Positions 1 through 8,682 are shown, counted from the first letter of the stretch. The stretch: 64,000 bases of DNA from JAJYRX01 sp041655275 (GCA_041655275.1 JBBAFU010000015.1:1-64000); one strand, 5' to 3'. The notes: generated by a model from the letters alone, not told the origin. Translations and numbers: made by a program.

Positions 1-63
1 TCTTCTTGCATATCGATCACCATGACTAATGATCGACCACTTAAAGCCAAACCGCGAACGCTT

Positions 64-121
64 CAGACTCATCTCATGTTGGAAACGCGAGACCTCGCTC
101 AGACTCATGTCATATTGGAAA
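64..121. repeat. imperfect 22-bp direct repeat upstream of aroG
   Basis: Two copies of CAGACTCATsTCATrTTGGAAA lie at 64-85 and 100-121. They differ at two positions and repeat with a 36-bp period. They sit directly upstream of the extended -10 that would serve the aroG leader. They could be tandem operators or the remnant of an element end; I cannot tell which. Nothing else is recognisable in positions 1-150. Confidence 0.55.
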
Positions 122-151
122 AGACTTGGACTGGCGCGCGGGGCCGGCCTG

Positions 152-160
152 TGCTAGTAT
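152..160 (+). promoter_or_regulatory. extended -10 promoter of the aroG leader
   Basis: TGC followed by TAGTAT (155-160) forms an extended -10. No -35 is well placed: TTGGAC at 126-131 has a 23-bp spacer. The predicted transcript start, near 167, is only about three bases before the leader ATG at 170, so the leader peptide mRNA would be nearly leaderless. Confidence 0.45.
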
Positions 161-169
161 CGACCCACT

Positions 170-256
170 ATGTACAAGGCAAACCCGGTTTTCTTTTTTT
201 ATTTCTTTGCATTTCCCACGCCGCTGGCGGAGGAAAGGGTGCCCGGTACGCAGTAA
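170..256 (+). CDS. phenylalanine-rich leader peptide of the aroG attenuator
   Basis: This is a 28-residue open frame starting at ATG 170 and ending at TAA 254-256. Its middle reads VFFFYFFAF, with six Phe codons between 191 and 214 and a Tyr at 200; a second Tyr is residue 2. It lies just before a rho-independent terminator and ahead of a DAHP synthase gene. That is the layout of amino-acid attenuators such as pheL of pheA. Ribosome stalling on Phe codons when charged tRNA-Phe is scarce would sense the pathway's end product. There is no clear Shine-Dalgarno sequence. The peptide itself probably has no function beyond its translation. Confidence 0.82.
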   Translation: MYKANPVFFFYFFAFPTPLAEERVPGTQ

Positions 257-304
257 AACCAGCCAGTTCCCAAAAAGCCGCCAGCGCAGCCAGGCGGCTT
301 TTTT
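191..304 (+). promoter_or_regulatory. Phe-responsive transcription attenuator of aroG
   Basis: Three elements can be seen: the Phe codon run (191-214); a segment CGCTGGCGG at 222-230 inside the leader frame; and its exact 9-base complement CCGCCAGCG at 278-286, which is also the 5' part of the terminator stem. Pairing of 222-230 with 278-286 would be the antiterminator. Pairing of 277-282 with 293-298 gives the terminator. A ribosome stalled on the early Phe codons would leave 222-230 mostly free and so favour read-through into aroG. The folding logic is inferred; the complementarity is read directly. Confidence 0.75.
272..304 (+). terminator. rho-independent terminator of the aroG leader
   Basis: An A run (272-276), the stem GCCGCC (277-282), a 10-base loop, the stem GGCGGC (293-298) and six T (299-304) make a textbook intrinsic terminator. 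It lies 15 bases after the leader stop codon and 44 bases before the aroG start. Confidence 0.88.
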
Positions 305-348
305 GTTTTCCGCCCCAGGCCCGCAGGCACATTTCCGGAGTCCATACC

Positions 349-1419
349 GTGTCCTACAATACCGACGATTTACGTATCCGCGAAATCAAGGAGCTCAGCC
401 CGCCCGCGCACATCATGCGCGAGTTTCCCTGCAGCCCGTCCATCGCCCGCACGGTGCACAGCGCGCGCCGGGCGGTGCATGAAGTGCTCTACGGCAAGGA
501 TGACCGCCTGGTCGTCGTCATCGGGCCCTGCTCCATCCACAACACCCAGGCGGCCCTGGATTATGCGCGCCGCCTGGCTGAGCAGCGCGAGCGCTTCAAG
601 GATGATCTCGAGATCATCATGCGCGTGTATTTCGAGAAGCCGCGCACCACGGTGGGCTGGAAGGGTCTCATCAATGATCCCGGCCTGGATGGCAGCTTCA
701 ATATCAATCAGGGCCTGCGCATCGCCCGTCAGCTGCTTATCGATATCAATGACCTGGGCGTGCCCGCAAGCTGCGAGTACCTTGACATGATCACGCCCCA
801 GTACATTGCCGATCTGGTGTCATGGGGGGCCATCGGTGCGCGCACCACGGAAAGCCAGGTGCATCGCGAGCTCGCGTCGGGCCTGTCCTGCCCCGTGGGC
901 TTCAAGAACGGCACAGGCGGCAGTACGCGCATCGCCATCGACGCCATCAAGGCTGCTTCCCAGCCGCACCACTTCCTGTCGGTGACCAAGGGCGGGCACT
1001 CGGCCATCGTCACCACCCAGGGCAATGGCGACTGCCACATCATCCTGCGCGGAGGCAAGGCACCCAACTATTCGGCCGAGCACGTGCAGGACACGGCCGA
1101 GGGCCTGAAAGCGGCCGGCCTGCCCGAGCGCATCATGGTCGACACCAGCCATGCCAACAGCAACAAGGACTACCAGAACCAGCCGCGCGTGGTCGAGGAC
1201 ATCGCAGCGCAGATAGAAGGCGGTGACATGCGCATCTTTGGCGTTATGATTGAGAGCAACCTGGTCGGCGGCCGTCAGGATCTCAGGCCCGGCCAGCCCC
1301 TGGTATATGGCCAAAGCATCACAGATGGCTGCATCGACTGGGATACGTCAGTGGCCGTGCTCGAGCGTCTGGCCAAGGCTGTGCGTACCCGTCGCGAGGT
1401 CTGTGCCAAGGCCGCCTGA
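349..1419 (+). CDS. aroG: 3-deoxy-7-phosphoheptulonate synthase (class I DAHP synthase)
   Basis: It condenses phosphoenolpyruvate and erythrose 4-phosphate to DAHP, the first step of the shikimate pathway, in the cytoplasm. The 356-residue product matches the AroG/AroF/AroH length (about 350). Visible family motifs are VIGPCSIHN near residue 59, FEKPRTTVGWKG near 95 and DTSHANSNKD near 265. I chose the GTG at 349 because GGAG lies 9 bases upstream and the protein then begins at the usual place; the frame stays open further upstream, but that stretch overlaps the attenuator. The Phe-rich leader suggests that this is the phenylalanine-controlled isozyme, hence aroG; feedback specificity cannot be read here. 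Confidence 0.93.
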   Translation: MSYNTDDLRIREIKELSPPAHIMREFPCSPSIARTVHSARRAVHEVLYGKDDRLVVVIGPCSIHNTQAALDYARRLAEQRERFKDDLEIIMRVYFEKPRTTVGWKGLINDPGLDGSFNINQGLRIARQLLIDINDLGVPASCEYLDMITPQYIADLVSWGAIGARTTESQVHRELASGLSCPVGFKNGTGGSTRIAIDAIKAASQPHHFLSVTKGGHSAIVTTQGNGDCHIILRGGKAPNYSAEHVQDTAEGLKAAGLPERIMVDTSHANSNKDYQNQPRVVEDIAAQIEGGDMRIFGVMIESNLVGGRQDLRPGQPLVYGQSITDGCIDWDTSVAVLERLAKAVRTRREVCAKAA

Positions 1420-1435
1420 TCTGGAACGCCTGTCC

Positions 1436-2842
1436 ATGAATGCACCCCAAGCCCCTGAATCCACAGCGCGTCGGCCATCGGCCGGCTTCCTGGAGCAGCT
1501 TGCGCGCCACTTCGGCGATCGCCTGTCGACGGCCCAGGCCGTACGCGAGCACCACGGCACCGACGAGTCGCCTTTCCCGCCCATGCTGCCCGACGCCGTC
1601 GTCTTTGCGCGCAGCACTGAAGAAGTCGCCTGGCTGGCACGCCAGTGCCATGAGCAGCAGGTGCCGCTGATCGCCTTTGGCGCGGGATCGTCGCTCGAAG
1701 GCCATGTGCTTGCCGTGCAGGGCGGCATCTGCGTCGATCTTTCCGGCATGGATCGCATTGTGGCCGTGCATGCCGAGGATTTCACCGCGACGGTACAGGC
1801 CGGAGTCACGCGCAACCAGCTCAACGATGCCTTGCGCGACACGGGGCTGTTCTTTCCCATCGATCCGGGGGCGGATGCCAGCCTGGGCGGCATGGCGGCC
1901 ACGCGCGCTTCGGGCACCAATGCCGTGCGTTACGGCACCATGCGCGAGAACGTGCTCACGCTCAAGGTCGTGACGGCCGACGGGCGCATCATCGATACCG
2001 CGACACGCGCGCGCAAGTCCTCGGCCGGCTATGACCTGACGCGCCTGTTCATCGGCAGCGAAGGGACGCTGGGCATCATCGTCGAAGTCACGGTACGCCT
2101 GTATCCGCAGCCTGAAGCAATTTCGGCGGCCATCTGCAACTTTGCCGACATGGATGCCGCCGTGCAGGCCGTGATTGCCCTGGCGCAGATGGGTATTCCG
2201 GTGGCGCGGGTCGAGTTCATGGATGTGAACGCCGTGCGCGCCACCAATGCCTACAGCAAGCTCTCGCTGAAGGAATCGCCCCTGCTGTTGTTCGAGTTTC
2301 ACGGCAGCCCGTCATCGGTGCAGGAGCAGGCGCAGCAGGTACAGGAACTGGTGCGCGACTATGGCGGCATGGATTTCGAGTGGGCCGGGCGCCCCGAAGA
2401 CCGCACGCGTCTGTGGACGGCCCGTCACAACGCCTATTTTGCCGGCCTGCAGGTGCGTCCCGGCTGCCGCTCCAGCACCACCGATGTCTGCGTGCCCATT
2501 TCGCGGCTGGCGCAGTGCGTGGCCGAGACGGCGGCCGACTTGGATCAGGCGAGTTTTCCGTATACCATTGTCGGGCATGTGGGCGATGGCAATTTCCATG
2601 TGCTCATGCTGCTCGATCCGGACAGCAGCGCCGAGTGGGAGGAATCCCAGGCGCTCAACCGGCGGCTGGTCATGCGGGCCATTGCCATGGACGGCACCTG
2701 CACGGGCGAGCATGGTGTCGGCCTGCACAAGATGGAATATATGCTCGCCGAACACGGCCCCGACGCCCTGGCCCTGATGCGTGCGCTCAAGCAGGCGCTC
2801 GATCCGCACAACATACTCAATCCGGGAAAGATCCTGCCTTGA
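1436..2842 (+). CDS. FAD-linked D-lactate/2-hydroxyacid dehydrogenase
   Basis: It is a 468-residue flavoprotein of the vanillyl-alcohol oxidase fold, close to D-lactate dehydrogenase (cytochrome) and GlcD. It would oxidise a D-2-hydroxyacid such as D-lactate and pass electrons to the respiratory chain. An FAD-binding domain carries FGAGSSLEGH near residue 81 and GSEGTLGIIVE near 206. The FAD-oxidase C-terminal domain carries GHVGDGNFH near 380, TGEHGVGL near 422 and the usual closing LDPHNILNPGK. The start at ATG 1436 is 17 bases after aroG and gives the family length. It precedes glcD by 4 bases, so it is cotranscribed with the glycolate oxidase genes. A paralogous GlcD-type subunit is the alternative reading; the substrate is inferred. 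Confidence 0.85.
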   Translation: MNAPQAPESTARRPSAGFLEQLARHFGDRLSTAQAVREHHGTDESPFPPMLPDAVVFARSTEEVAWLARQCHEQQVPLIAFGAGSSLEGHVLAVQGGICVDLSGMDRIVAVHAEDFTATVQAGVTRNQLNDALRDTGLFFPIDPGADASLGGMAATRASGTNAVRYGTMRENVLTLKVVTADGRIIDTATRARKSSAGYDLTRLFIGSEGTLGIIVEVTVRLYPQPEAISAAICNFADMDAAVQAVIALAQMGIPVARVEFMDVNAVRATNAYSKLSLKESPLLLFEFHGSPSSVQEQAQQVQELVRDYGGMDFEWAGRPEDRTRLWTARHNAYFAGLQVRPGCRSSTTDVCVPISRLAQCVAETAADLDQASFPYTIVGHVGDGNFHVLMLLDPDSSAEWEESQALNRRLVMRAIAMDGTCTGEHGVGLHKMEYMLAEHGPDALALMRALKQALDPHNILNPGKILP

Positions 2843-2846
2843 TGTC

Positions 2847-4361
2847 ATGACAGAAATACTTGCGCCCGAGACGGCATCCACCGAGTCTCAGAATACATTG
2901 CCGGAACCCGATTTCAAGGGTTTCGTCGCCAGCCTTGCGGGGCGCGTGCCCGAGCACTGCATCCTCATGCGTGCCGAAGATACACGACCCTTCGAGTGCG
3001 ATGGCCTTTCGCTGTATCGCACGCTGCCGCCCGTGGTGATCCTGCCCGAAGACGAAGCCCAGGTGCTCGCCATATTCGAAGCCTGCCGGCGCTTCAGCAT
3101 TCCGCTGGTGCCGCGCGGCGCAGGCACAGGCCTGTCGGGCGGTGCGCTGCCGCATGCCCGCGGGGTGCTGGTGGGGCTGTCCAAGTTCAACCGCATCCGG
3201 CGCATGGATGTACGTTCGGCGACGGCCGTGGTCGAGCCGGGCGTGCGCAATCTGGCCATTTCCGAGGAGGCGGCGCCGCTGGGCATGTTCTATGCGCCCG
3301 ACCCGTCCAGCCAGATTGCCTGTTCCATCGGCGGCAATATCGCCGAGAACTCCGGCGGCGTGCACTGTCTGAAGTACGGACTTACCGTACACAATGTCAT
3401 GCGTGCCCGTGTGATTACCATCGAAGGTGACATCATCGAGCTCGGTTCCGAGGCGCCGGATGCGCCCGGCCTGGACCTGCTGTCGGTCTTCATCGGCTCG
3501 GAAGGCATGCTGGGTCTGGTGACCGAGGCTACCGTGAAGCTGCTGCCCAGTCCGCGTGTGGCGCGGGTCATCATGGCCAGCTTTGCCACGGTGGAAGATG
3601 CCGGCGATGCGGTCACCAATGTGATTGCGGCAGGCATCATTCCGGCGGGTCTGGAGATGATGGACAAGCGCGCCACGCACATGGTCGAACCCTTTGTCCG
3701 CGCGGGCTACGATCTGGATGCGGCCGCCATATTGCTGTGCGAGTCCGATGGTACCGAGGAAGAGGTCGAGGACGAGATCGCGCGCATGGTGGCAGTGTTC
3801 GAGGCTGCCGGTGCCACGCGCCTGCAGGTATCCACGTCCGAGGATGAGCGCCTGACATTCTGGGCCGGTCGCAAGAATGCCTTTCCGGCCGCAGGCCGTG
3901 TGTCACCCGACTACTACTGCATGGATGGCACCATTCCGCGCTCCCAGCTCAGCCGCGTGCTCAGCGCCATCGAAGAAATGGAAACCACCTACAGCCTGCG
4001 CTGCGCCAATGTGTTCCATGCGGGTGATGGCAATCTCCACCCCCTCATCCTCTTCGATGCGAACGCGCCGGGCGAAGTCGAGCGGGCCGAGGACTTCGGC
4101 GCCGCCATCCTCGAACTGTGCGTCGAGGTCGGGGGCACCATCACGGGTGAGCATGGCGTGGGCATAGAGAAGATCAACCAGATGTGCGTGCAGTTCAGCC
4201 GTGCCGAGCTGGACGCCTTCTCGGCCGTGAAGAAAGCCTTCGACCCACTGGGCCTGCTGAATCCCGAAAAGCTCATTCCCACGCTTGTGCGCTGCGCCGA
4301 GTACGGCAAGATGCACGTACACGGGGGCCAGTTGCCGTTCCCCGATCTGCCCCGTTTCTGA
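2847..4361 (+). CDS. glcD: glycolate oxidase FAD subunit GlcD
   Basis: This is the catalytic FAD subunit of the membrane-associated GlcDEF complex, which oxidises glycolate to glyoxylate. The 504-residue protein has the FAD-binding motif RGAGTGLSGGA near residue 90, GSEGMLGL near 217, HAGDGNLHP near 391 and TGEHGVGIEK near 433. Its length agrees with E. coli GlcD (499). Start at ATG 2847, with the upstream gene ending at 2842. It is followed at once by glcE and glcF, which supports assigning it as GlcD and the preceding gene as the separate dehydrogenase. Confidence 0.93.
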   Translation: MTEILAPETASTESQNTLPEPDFKGFVASLAGRVPEHCILMRAEDTRPFECDGLSLYRTLPPVVILPEDEAQVLAIFEACRRFSIPLVPRGAGTGLSGGALPHARGVLVGLSKFNRIRRMDVRSATAVVEPGVRNLAISEEAAPLGMFYAPDPSSQIACSIGGNIAENSGGVHCLKYGLTVHNVMRARVITIEGDIIELGSEAPDAPGLDLLSVFIGSEGMLGLVTEATVKLLPSPRVARVIMASFATVEDAGDAVTNVIAAGIIPAGLEMMDKRATHMVEPFVRAGYDLDAAAILLCESDGTEEEVEDEIARMVAVFEAAGATRLQVSTSEDERLTFWAGRKNAFPAAGRVSPDYYCMDGTIPRSQLSRVLSAIEEMETTYSLRCANVFHAGDGNLHPLILFDANAPGEVERAEDFGAAILELCVEVGGTITGEHGVGIEKINQMCVQFSRAELDAFSAVKKAFDPLGLLNPEKLIPTLVRCAEYGKMHVHGGQLPFPDLPRF

Positions 4362-4371
4362 AAGGCCATTC

Positions 4372-5469
4372 ATGACCCAGGAATTGACACGTTTGAGCGA
4401 GCAGCTGCGTGCTGCGCGCGAGGCGGGCACGCCGCTGCTGGTGCGCGGCGGCAACACCCGAAGCTTCTACGGCGAGCCCGTCGAGGGGCGCGAGGCGCTC
4501 GATATCTCAGACTACACGGGCATCCTGAAATATCAGGCGTCCGAACTCGTCATCACCGCCCGTGCCGGCACCCTGCTGTCTGAAATCGAGGCGGTGCTGG
4601 CGGAGCAGAACCAGATGCTGGCCTTCGAGCCGCCGCGTTTCGGTCCCGAATCGACGCTGGGCGGATGCGTGGCCAGCGGCATGTCCGGGCCGCGCCGCAT
4701 GGCCGTGGGCAAGCTGGGTGATTTCGTGCTGGGCGTACGCCTGATGGATTCCAACGGCAATCTGCTGGCATTCGGGGGCGAAGTCATGAAGAACGTCGCC
4801 GGCTACGACGTGTCGCGCCTGCTGGCGGGTTCGCTGGGCAGCCTGGGCCCCATGGTGGAAGTGTCCGTCAAGGTGCTGCCGCGGCCGGCCTGCGAACAGA
4901 CCCGGGTGTTCGAACTTGACGAGGCGGCGGCGCTGGATCAGCTGTCGGCCTGGCGCAGCCGGCCGCTGCCCATCACGGCCAGTGCCTGGCTCGATGCCGC
5001 CGGGCCCGGTGCCGGTGCGGGCAAGCTGCTGGTGCGCCTCTCGGGCACCGAAATCAACCTGAGCGCTGCACGCGCGGCCATCGGCGGCGAAGCGCTGGAT
5101 GATGGCGAGGCGGCTGCCCACTGGGACAGCCTGCGTGATCAGACGCACGCCTTCTTCCTTCAGCGACCCCTGTGGCGCGTGGCCGTGCCGCCGACCACGC
5201 CACCGCTGGACCTGGGGCCCGGCCTCATTGAATGGAATGGCGGGCTGCGCTGGGTATCGACCCCCATGCCGGCGGCCGAACTGCGCAGCCGTGTACAGGC
5301 CGCCGGCGGCCATGCCACCCTCTACCGATATGACAGCAATCCCGACGCAGTGCCCATCTTCCACCCGATGGCGCCGGCAGTGGAGCGCATCAACCGTCGC
5401 CTGATGGAGCAACTCGATCCGGCCGGTCTGTTCAATCCGGGAAGACGGCTTCCCCTGGCACAAGGATAA
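4372..5469 (+). CDS. glcE: glycolate oxidase FAD-binding subunit GlcE
   Basis: It is the shorter FAD-binding partner of GlcD. The 365-residue protein has the N-terminal FAD fold with RGGNTRSFYG near residues 24-33 and a degenerate GSLGSLGPMVE near 154. It lacks most of the large FAD-oxidase C-terminal domain, as usual for GlcE, but keeps the closing LDPAGLFNPGRR. It starts at ATG 4372, 10 bases after glcD, and ends 5 bases before glcF. Confidence 0.93.
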   Translation: MTQELTRLSEQLRAAREAGTPLLVRGGNTRSFYGEPVEGREALDISDYTGILKYQASELVITARAGTLLSEIEAVLAEQNQMLAFEPPRFGPESTLGGCVASGMSGPRRMAVGKLGDFVLGVRLMDSNGNLLAFGGEVMKNVAGYDVSRLLAGSLGSLGPMVEVSVKVLPRPACEQTRVFELDEAAALDQLSAWRSRPLPITASAWLDAAGPGAGAGKLLVRLSGTEINLSAARAAIGGEALDDGEAAAHWDSLRDQTHAFFLQRPLWRVAVPPTTPPLDLGPGLIEWNGGLRWVSTPMPAAELRSRVQAAGGHATLYRYDSNPDAVPIFHPMAPAVERINRRLMEQLDPAGLFNPGRRLPLAQG

Positions 5470-5474
5470 GCATC

Positions 5475-6713
5475 ATGCAGACGAATCTTGCCGAGTGGGC
5501 ACGGGACTCCGAACTGGGCAAGGAAGCCGAGGAGATCCTGCGCCGTTGCGTACACTGCGGCTTCTGCCTGGCCACCTGCCCGAGCTATCTCATCATGGGC
5601 GACGAGCGCAACAGTCCGCGCGGGCGCATCTATCTGATCAAGCAGGTGCTCGAGGGCCAGAACGTCAGCCAGGCCACCCAGAGTCATCTGGATCGCTGCC
5701 TGACCTGTCGCAATTGTGAAACCACCTGCCCGTCGGGCGTGCTGTATGGCAAGCTGGTTGATATCGGCCGCGATATCGTCGATGAGCAGGTGCGCCGGCC
5801 GCTGGGCCAGCGCGTGCAGCGCAAGGCCCTGCGCACGCTCATCAATTCGCCCCTGTTCGAGCCCGCCATGAAAGTGGGGCGCTCGGTGCGCGGCCTGATG
5901 CCGGCCTCGCTGAAGGACAAGCTGCCCGAGGCCCGGCCTGCGGGGCGCCTGCCCGAAAATCCCGGGCAATTCCCGCGCCAGGTCATCCTGCTTGCCGGCT
6001 GCGTCCAGCCCGCCATGCTGCCCAGCATCGACGGCGCCACCATGCGGGTGCTGGCGGCGCTGGGTATCGGTTCGCGCATCATGCCGGAGTCCGGCTGCTG
6101 CGGCGCGGTCAATTTCCACCTCGACGCCCAGGATGCGGCACGTGACCAGATGCGCAGGAATATCGATGCCTGGCTGCCCCTGATCGACAGCGGCGAAGTG
6201 GAAGCCATCGTCATGAATGCCACGGGCTGCGGCGCCATGGTGCGCGAGTACGACCATCACCTGCGCCATGACCCCGCCTATGCGGAAAAAGCCGCGCGCG
6301 TGGTGGAGAAGGTCGTCGATATCTCGGAAATCATTGCGCCCCATGCGGCCGAGCTCGCGCCGCGCCTGAAAGGGCTGCCCGAGCGCATGGCCTTCCATCC
6401 ACCGTGCACGCTGCAGCACTGGCAGAAGCTGCGCCCGCTCAACGAGCGCCTGCTGGCCGATCTGGGTTTTCCGCTGCAGCCGTTTTCCGAGTCGCACCTG
6501 TGCTGCGGCTCGGCGGGCACATTCTCCATTACCCAGCCCGAGCTTTCCAACCAGTTGCGCGAGCGCAAGCTGGGCCATCTGCATGCCGCCGGTCCCGAGA
6601 CCATCGTCTCATCCAACATCGGTTGCATCACCCACCTGCAGGGGGGCACGCAAACGCCTGTGCGCCACTGGATAGAGGTGGTTGACGCGGCCCTGCAGGA
6701 AGGAGTGCGGTGA
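5475..6713 (+). CDS. glcF: glycolate oxidase iron-sulfur subunit GlcF
   Basis: It transfers electrons from GlcDE to the quinone pool. Two 4Fe-4S ferredoxin motifs are seen: CVHCGFCLATC near residues 25-35 and CLTCRNCETTC near 75-85. Two CCG (cysteine-rich) domains follow, with SGCCGAV near 205 and CCGSAG near 343. The length of 412 residues equals the family norm. Its TGA stop overlaps the GTG start of mnmA by four bases. Confidence 0.95.
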   Translation: MQTNLAEWARDSELGKEAEEILRRCVHCGFCLATCPSYLIMGDERNSPRGRIYLIKQVLEGQNVSQATQSHLDRCLTCRNCETTCPSGVLYGKLVDIGRDIVDEQVRRPLGQRVQRKALRTLINSPLFEPAMKVGRSVRGLMPASLKDKLPEARPAGRLPENPGQFPRQVILLAGCVQPAMLPSIDGATMRVLAALGIGSRIMPESGCCGAVNFHLDAQDAARDQMRRNIDAWLPLIDSGEVEAIVMNATGCGAMVREYDHHLRHDPAYAEKAARVVEKVVDISEIIAPHAAELAPRLKGLPERMAFHPPCTLQHWQKLRPLNERLLADLGFPLQPFSESHLCCGSAGTFSITQPELSNQLRERKLGHLHAAGPETIVSSNIGCITHLQGGTQTPVRHWIEVVDAALQEGVR

Positions 6714-7813
6714 GCGGGAGCGAACGTATCGTCGTGGGGATGTCGGGCGGCGTGGATTCATCCATCGCCGCCTGGTTGCTGAAGGAGCAGGGCCACGACG
6801 TGGTGGGCCTGTTCATGAAGAACTGGGAAGAAGACGATGACGATGCGTATTGTCCGGCGCGTCAGGACTGGCTGGATGCGGCCAGCGTCGCCGACCTGAT
6901 CGGCGTGGACATCGAGGCGGTGAACTTTGCGCAGGAATACCGGGAGCGCGTCTTTGCCGAGTTCCTGCGCGAATATTCCGCCGGTCGCACGCCCAATCCC
7001 GATGTGCTGTGCAATGCCGAGATCAAGTTCAAGGCCTTCCTGGATCATGCGATCGGCCTGGGCGCCCGGCGCATTGCCACGGGCCACTATGCCCGCGTGC
7101 GTGCCGTGGAGACGGAACGTGGCCTTCAGTACCAGCTGCTCAAGGGCGCGGACGCCGCCAAGGACCAGAGCTACTTCCTGCATCGGCTCACCCAGGCCCA
7201 GCTGGCGCGCAGCCTGTTTCCGCTGGGCGCACTCAGCAAGCCCGAAGTGCGTGCGCTGGCGGCCCGGCTGAAGCTGCCCACGGCCGCAAAGAAAGACTCC
7301 ACGGGCATCTGCTTCATCGGCGAGCGGCCGTTTCGCGAGTTCCTGAACCGTTACCTGCCCAGCCGGCCGGGGCCGATCAAGACGCTGGAAGGCGAGGTTC
7401 TGGGCCGCCACCATGGCCTGGCCTTCTATACGCTGGGCCAGCGCAAGGGTCTGGGCATAGGCGGCGTGCGCGGCCATCAGCAGGCCGATGGCACGGCGCC
7501 GGCCTGGTACACCGCCGCCAAGGACCTGGAGAACAATATCCTGTACGTCGTTCAGGGGCATGACCACCCGGCCCTGCTGTCGTCCACGCTGTGCTTCCAG
7601 GATGCGGCCTGGGTGGCGGGCGCGGCGCCGCCCGACGGACCGTATCACGCCAAGACGCGTTACCGCCAGGCGGATGCGGCCTGCCGCTTGCGCGCGCTGG
7701 ACAATGGACGCTTCCAGCTCGAGTTCGATACGCCGCAGTGGGCGGTCACACCCGGGCAGTCCGCCGTGCTCTATGATGGCGAGATCTGCCTGGGTGGCGG
7801 CATCATCGTCTGA
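6710..7813 (+). CDS. mnmA: tRNA-specific 2-thiouridylase MnmA
   Basis: It installs the 2-thio group at wobble uridine 34 of tRNA-Lys, -Glu and -Gln, with sulfur relayed by the Tus proteins. The 367-residue protein has the PP-loop ATP site GMSGGVDSS (residues 9-17) and the two catalytic cysteines in PDVLCN (Cys near 101) and TGICFIGE (Cys near 201). The GTG start at 6710 overlaps the glcF stop in a GTGA arrangement with GGAG just upstream, so translation is probably coupled. The link with glycolate oxidation looks like an accident of gene order. Confidence 0.96.
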   Translation: MSGSERIVVGMSGGVDSSIAAWLLKEQGHDVVGLFMKNWEEDDDDAYCPARQDWLDAASVADLIGVDIEAVNFAQEYRERVFAEFLREYSAGRTPNPDVLCNAEIKFKAFLDHAIGLGARRIATGHYARVRAVETERGLQYQLLKGADAAKDQSYFLHRLTQAQLARSLFPLGALSKPEVRALAARLKLPTAAKKDSTGICFIGERPFREFLNRYLPSRPGPIKTLEGEVLGRHHGLAFYTLGQRKGLGIGGVRGHQQADGTAPAWYTAAKDLENNILYVVQGHDHPALLSSTLCFQDAAWVAGAAPPDGPYHAKTRYRQADAACRLRALDNGRFQLEFDTPQWAVTPGQSAVLYDGEICLGGGIIV

Positions 7814-7860
7814 ACCGGCCGTTTTCGCGACCACTTCCTTCCAAAGCATCAAGGACTCTC

Positions 7861-8682
7861 ATGGACCTCACCTTCATTGGCAGCATGCTCGCATTGGGTG
7901 CCGGCGTGGGTTTCATGGCAGGGCTGCTGGGCATTGGCGGCGGCATGATACTTGTGCCGTTCATGGCCTGGCTGTTTCCCCTGCATGGTGTACCGCAGGA
8001 GTGGAGCGTGCACGCGGCCATTGCCACATCCATGACGACCATCGTCTTCACGTCGATTTCCAGTGTGCGCGCGCATCAGGCAAAGCGGGCCATACTGTGG
8101 CCCATCGTCGCCGTCATGGCACCGGGCATCGTCGTGGGCGGGCTGCTTTCGGGCGGCGCAGCCTTCTCCTATCTGAGCGGCTTCGGTCTTTCCCTGTTCT
8201 TCGCTTTCTTTGTCGGCTATTCGGCGGTACGCATGTTGCAGAATCGCCCTGCCGCGCCGGGGCGTACCATGCCGGGCAAGCCGCTCACTTTCACGGCCGG
8301 TGTGGGCATTGGCTTCATCTCGGGTCTGGTGGGGGCCGGCGGCGGCTTCCTGTCCGTGCCGTTCATGACGCAGGGCAATGTGCCGGTGCGCAATGCCGTG
8401 GCGACCTCGGCCGCCCTGGGCTTCTTCATTGCCGTGGCGAACAGCGTGGGCTATGTGTACTCCGGCTTTCGTGCCGTCCAGGACCAGTCCGGCATGCTGG
8501 GTTATATCTTCCTGCCGGCGCTGGTGCTGGTGTCGGCCATGAGTGTGCTCACGGCACCGCTGGGCGCGCGCTACGCACACCGCCTGCCGGTGGCGGCCCT
8601 GCGGCGGGTGTTTGCCCTGATGCTTTTCGGTATTGCCATCTATATGACGCACAAGGCCTGGCTGCAATACCAGGCCTTGTAG
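7861..8682 (+). CDS. TauE/SafE-family inner-membrane exporter
   Basis: The 273-residue protein is almost wholly hydrophobic, with about eight membrane segments. It shows the glycine-rich repeated signature of the TauE/SafE family: GLLGIGGGMILVPFM near residues 21-35 and GLVGAGGGFLSVPFM near 157-171. Members export sulfite, sulfoacetate or other organosulfonates, or are of unknown substrate. Start at ATG 7861 behind AAGGA. Nothing nearby fixes the substrate. Confidence 0.88.
   Translation: MDLTFIGSMLALGAGVGFMAGLLGIGGGMILVPFMAWLFPLHGVPQEWSVHAAIATSMTTIVFTSISSVRAHQAKRAILWPIVAVMAPGIVVGGLLSGGAAFSYLSGFGLSLFFAFFVGYSAVRMLQNRPAAPGRTMPGKPLTFTAGVGIGFISGLVGAGGGFLSVPFMTQGNVPVRNAVATSAALGFFIAVANSVGYVYSGFRAVQDQSGMLGYIFLPALVLVSAMSVLTAPLGARYAHRLPVAALRRVFALMLFGIAIYMTHKAWLQYQAL
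8653..8678. other. 9-bp perfect inverted repeat at the 3' end of the TauE/SafE gene
   Basis: AAGGCCTGG (8653-8661) and CCAGGCCTT (8670-8678) can form a strong stem over the last codons of the gene. There is no T run, so it is not a classical intrinsic terminator. It lies between convergent genes and may slow polymerase or stabilise the 3' end. Confidence 0.5.
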
